Shown here: in pieces, positions 62,051-64,000 of the stretch | Position numbering within the stretch: the stretch's first letter is position 1 | How the letters are laid out: the number at the start of each line of letters is the position of its first letter | Source of the DNA: RYN-230 sp963704995 | GTDB taxonomy: Bacteria > Actinomycetota > Actinomycetes > Streptosporangiales > Streptosporangiaceae | NCBI GenBank assembly: GCA_963704995.1 | Contig: CAVPIM010000009.1 | Location: 620,001 to 684,000, forward strand | Length of the DNA stretch: 64,000 bases | Direction of reading: 5' to 3' | Made by a program: the position numbers and the translations under genes | Notes under the pieces: model-generated | Seen by the model: the letters and a program-made list of their open reading frames with translations, nothing else | Told to the model about the DNA's origin: nothing | Database searches by the model: none

Positions 62051-64000
62051 ATGCAAGAAGGTCAGGACCGGAGCGGGGACCAGCCGCCGGAGTACCTGGG
62101 TGCATGGTCACCCATTCCGGCCGAGGACCAGCCGGACCGGCCCGGCGGTGAGGAGCCGGCCGCCGCGGAGACGCCTGCTGCGCAGGATGGTCCCGCGGCG
62201 CCGGAGGGCACCTGGATAATCCCGGCCGCGCAGGACCAGCCGGCGGCCCCCAGGGACAAGGCCCCGCCGCACAGCACCCATCCGGGCCAGGACTTCAGGA
62301 GCAGGGCGGACCGGGCGCAGGACCGGGCTGAGCACGGCCTGGCGGGCCTGGGCTTCGGCGGATCCGCCGCGGCCGCGGCGGACAGCCCCGCCCCGGGCCC
62401 ATCCGGGCCGGGCGGCACTCCCCCGGCTAGCCCGCCCGCACCGGCGCCGGGTGGCTACGGCCAGCCCGGCGGGTACGGCCAGGCCGGCAGCGGCCAGCCC
62501 GGCCAGCCCGGCTACGGCCAGGCGGGATACGGGCAACCCGGGCAGCCGGGCTACGGCCAGAGCCCGCCCGGACCCGGTCAGCCGGCACCCGGGCAGCCCG
62601 GTTACGGGCAGCCCGGGCACGGGCAGCCCGGTTACGGGCAGCCGACCGCCGCGTTCGGCCAGCCGGGCTACGGCCAGCCCGGTTACGGCCAGCCCGGCCA
62701 GAGCCCGCCGGCTTACGGGCCGCCCGGGCAGCCGGGCTACGGCCAGCCTGGGCACAGCCAGCCGACCGCCGCGTTCGGCCAGGCCGCGGCGTCCGGCGGG
62801 TACGGCGAAGGCGGCCAGCCCGGCGGGTACGGCCAGGCCGGCGGCTTCGGCCAGCCGGGCGGCTACGGGCAGTCCGGCGGCTACGGCGGCCAGGGGCCCT
62901 GGGGCCCGCCGCCAGGCGGGTCCGGGGGTGGCTGGGGTTCGGGCGACATCATCGGCTACGGCTCGGAGCCGGAGCCGCCGCCTCGCCGGCGCGGCAGCCG
63001 GGCCCTGGTCTACGTGGTGGTGGCCGCGCTGGCCGCGGGCGTGGGCGCGGGCGCCGTGGTGGCGCTGAACCACAACTCGCAGTCCCCGGGCAACACCATC
63101 TCCTCGCAGCAGATCCCCTCCCCGGACCGGAACGCGGCCGGCAACGCCAACACCACGAACCTCAACGTGGACTCCGTGGCGAACAGGGTCAAGCCGGGCA
63201 TGGTGGATATCAACTCCACGCTCAAGTACCAGGACGGCGCGGCCGCCGGGACCGGCATGGTCCTGTCCTCCAGCGGCGTGGTGCTGACCAACAACCATGT
63301 GGTCGAGGGCTCCACCCACCTCACGGCGACGACCGTGACGGGCGGGAAGAAGTACACGGCCACGGTCATCGGGGTGGACCCCACCGACGACGTGGCCCTG
63401 ATCAAGCTGCAGGGCGCATCCGGGCTGAAGACGGTGCAGGTGGGTGACTCAGCCAAGGTCACCCTGGGCACCGCGGTCGTGGCCATCGGCAACGCCGGCG
63501 GCACCGGGGGACCGCCCACCGTGACCAGCGGGACGATAACGGCGCTGGGCCGGACCATCACCGCCAGCGACTCGGGCAGCGGCCAGAACACCGAGACCCT
63601 GCACAACATGCTGCAGACCAACGCCCCGATCGCCGAGGGCGACTCGGGCGGCGCGCTGGCCAACGCGGCCGGCCAGGTGATCGGCATGAACACCGCGGCG
63701 AACAGCCAGTCGCTGGGCGGGGCCGGCACGTCGATGGGCTTCGCGATCCCCATCGACCGGGCGCTGGCCATCGCCAAGAAGATCGCGGCGGGGAACGGCG
63801 GCGGCCACATCCTGATCGGCCCGAAGGGCTTCATGGGCGTGGGCGTGGACTCGGTGACTGACGCCACCGCCTGCCTGGCGCAAAGCGGCCTGGGGGCCGG
63901 CTACCAGGTCCCGGCGCATGCTGGTGCGCTGGTCTGCAACGTGTACCAGGGCACCCCGGCCTACAAGGCGGGGGTGCGGGCTGGTGACGTGATCACCGGG
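62051..64000 (+). CDS. HtrA/DegP-type membrane serine protease with YGQ-rich cytosolic tail, 3' truncated
   Basis: At least 650 codons from ATG 62051, open at the window edge. Residues about 1-130 are acidic and Pro/Ala-rich. Residues about 134-297 are a low-complexity tract of YGQPG-type units. One helix follows (about 317-340, ALVYVVVAALAAGVGAGAVV). The trypsin-like domain shows the triad His416 (LTNNHVVEG), Asp447 (DPTDDVALIKL) and Ser532 (AEGDSGGAL). A PDZ domain begins near residue 600 (GFMGVGVDSV, AYKAGVRAGDVI). HtrA proteases degrade or refold misfolded extracytoplasmic proteins. The topology places the YGQ tract in the cytosol, a common layout in actinobacteria. Confidence 0.93.
   Translation, partial: MQEGQDRSGDQPPEYLGAWSPIPAEDQPDRPGGEEPAAAETPAAQDGPAAPEGTWIIPAAQDQPAAPRDKAPPHSTHPGQDFRSRADRAQDRAEHGLAGLGFGGSAAAAADSPAPGPSGPGGTPPASPPAPAPGGYGQPGGYGQAGSGQPGQPGYGQAGYGQPGQPGYGQSPPGPGQPAPGQPGYGQPGHGQPGYGQPTAAFGQPGYGQPGYGQPGQSPPAYGPPGQPGYGQPGHSQPTAAFGQAAASGGYGEGGQPGGYGQAGGFGQPGGYGQSGGYGGQGPWGPPPGGSGGGWGSGDIIGYGSEPEPPPRRRGSRALVYVVVAALAAGVGAGAVVALNHNSQSPGNTISSQQIPSPDRNAAGNANTTNLNVDSVANRVKPGMVDINSTLKYQDGAAAGTGMVLSSSGVVLTNNHVVEGSTHLTATTVTGGKKYTATVIGVDPTDDVALIKLQGASGLKTVQVGDSAKVTLGTAVVAIGNAGGTGGPPTVTSGTITALGRTITASDSGSGQNTETLHNMLQTNAPIAEGDSGGALANAAGQVIGMNTAANSQSLGGAGTSMGFAIPIDRALAIAKKIAAGNGGGHILIGPKGFMGVGVDSVTDATACLAQSGLGAGYQVPAHAGALVCNVYQGTPAYKAGVRAGDVITG

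Overview
This is a very GC-rich actinobacterial chromosome segment. The evidence is strong codon-position GC bias, GTG/TTG starts behind GGAGG-type ribosome binding sites, GAF-ANTAR regulators, a SigE-type ECF sigma factor, long Pro/Thr/Ser linkers, and an aa3-type oxidase cluster with a Caa3_CtaG protein. The closest affinity is probably a cellulolytic soil lineage related to Acidothermus, Streptosporangiales or Catenulisporales; the window alone does not fix the genus.

Layout. 1-3.2 kb: end of a pirin and a CBM2-GH6 cellobiohydrolase. 3.2-11.2 kb: FtsH, an ECF sigma/membrane partner pair, a Pro-rich secreted protein, a zinc dehydrogenase, a coiled-coil protein whose 3' end is made by an IS630 relic, a small secreted protein and a DUF805 protein. 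11.3-16.0 kb: a two-gene unit joined by an ATGA overlap, TIR-TM-beta-propeller followed by SLOG plus SLATT-like membrane domains, which looks like a nucleotide-signalling conflict (anti-phage) system. 16.1-33.4 kb: a plant-polysaccharide locus (GH30-CBM2, GH5_1-CBM2, a clan GH-A glycosidase, CBM2-GH5, a sugar-binding lipoprotein, CBM2-GH48, a double-FKBP lipoprotein, a LacI regulator and a second GH-A-FN3-CBM2 enzyme). 33.4-41.9 kb: a pseudokinase, a DinG-like helicase, a secreted propeller-like protein, an acyl-CoA synthetase and a degenerate HisKA_3 protein. 42-50 kb: two GAF-ANTAR proteins, a LolA-like/ABC export operon and a response regulator, TetR and kinase group. 50-57 kb: cytochrome c oxidase biogenesis and subunit genes (ctaB, ctaG, III, I, II and a COX2-like cupredoxin). 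57.4-64 kb: a second two-component system, a TlpA-like thioredoxin, a membrane protein, a polysaccharide deacetylase and an HtrA-type protease cut by the window edge.

How it fits together. Crystalline cellulose would be attacked by the GH48 and GH6 exo-enzymes and the GH5 endo-enzymes, with GH30 and the GH-A enzymes acting on hemicellulose. CBM2 modules recur throughout; one 326-bp CBM2-coding block is present twice, identical and inverted. ATGAAA(G/C)TTTC palindromes lie before the GH6 gene, before the binding-protein gene and before the LacI gene, suggesting one LacI-centred regulon.

Caveat. At least ten genes read correctly only if one or more frameshifts are allowed, usually in C/G-rich runs. 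The most economical explanation is indel error in the assembly, so these are annotated as single genes with the shift noted rather than as pseudogenes. I found no rRNA, no convincing tRNA and no CRISPR array.
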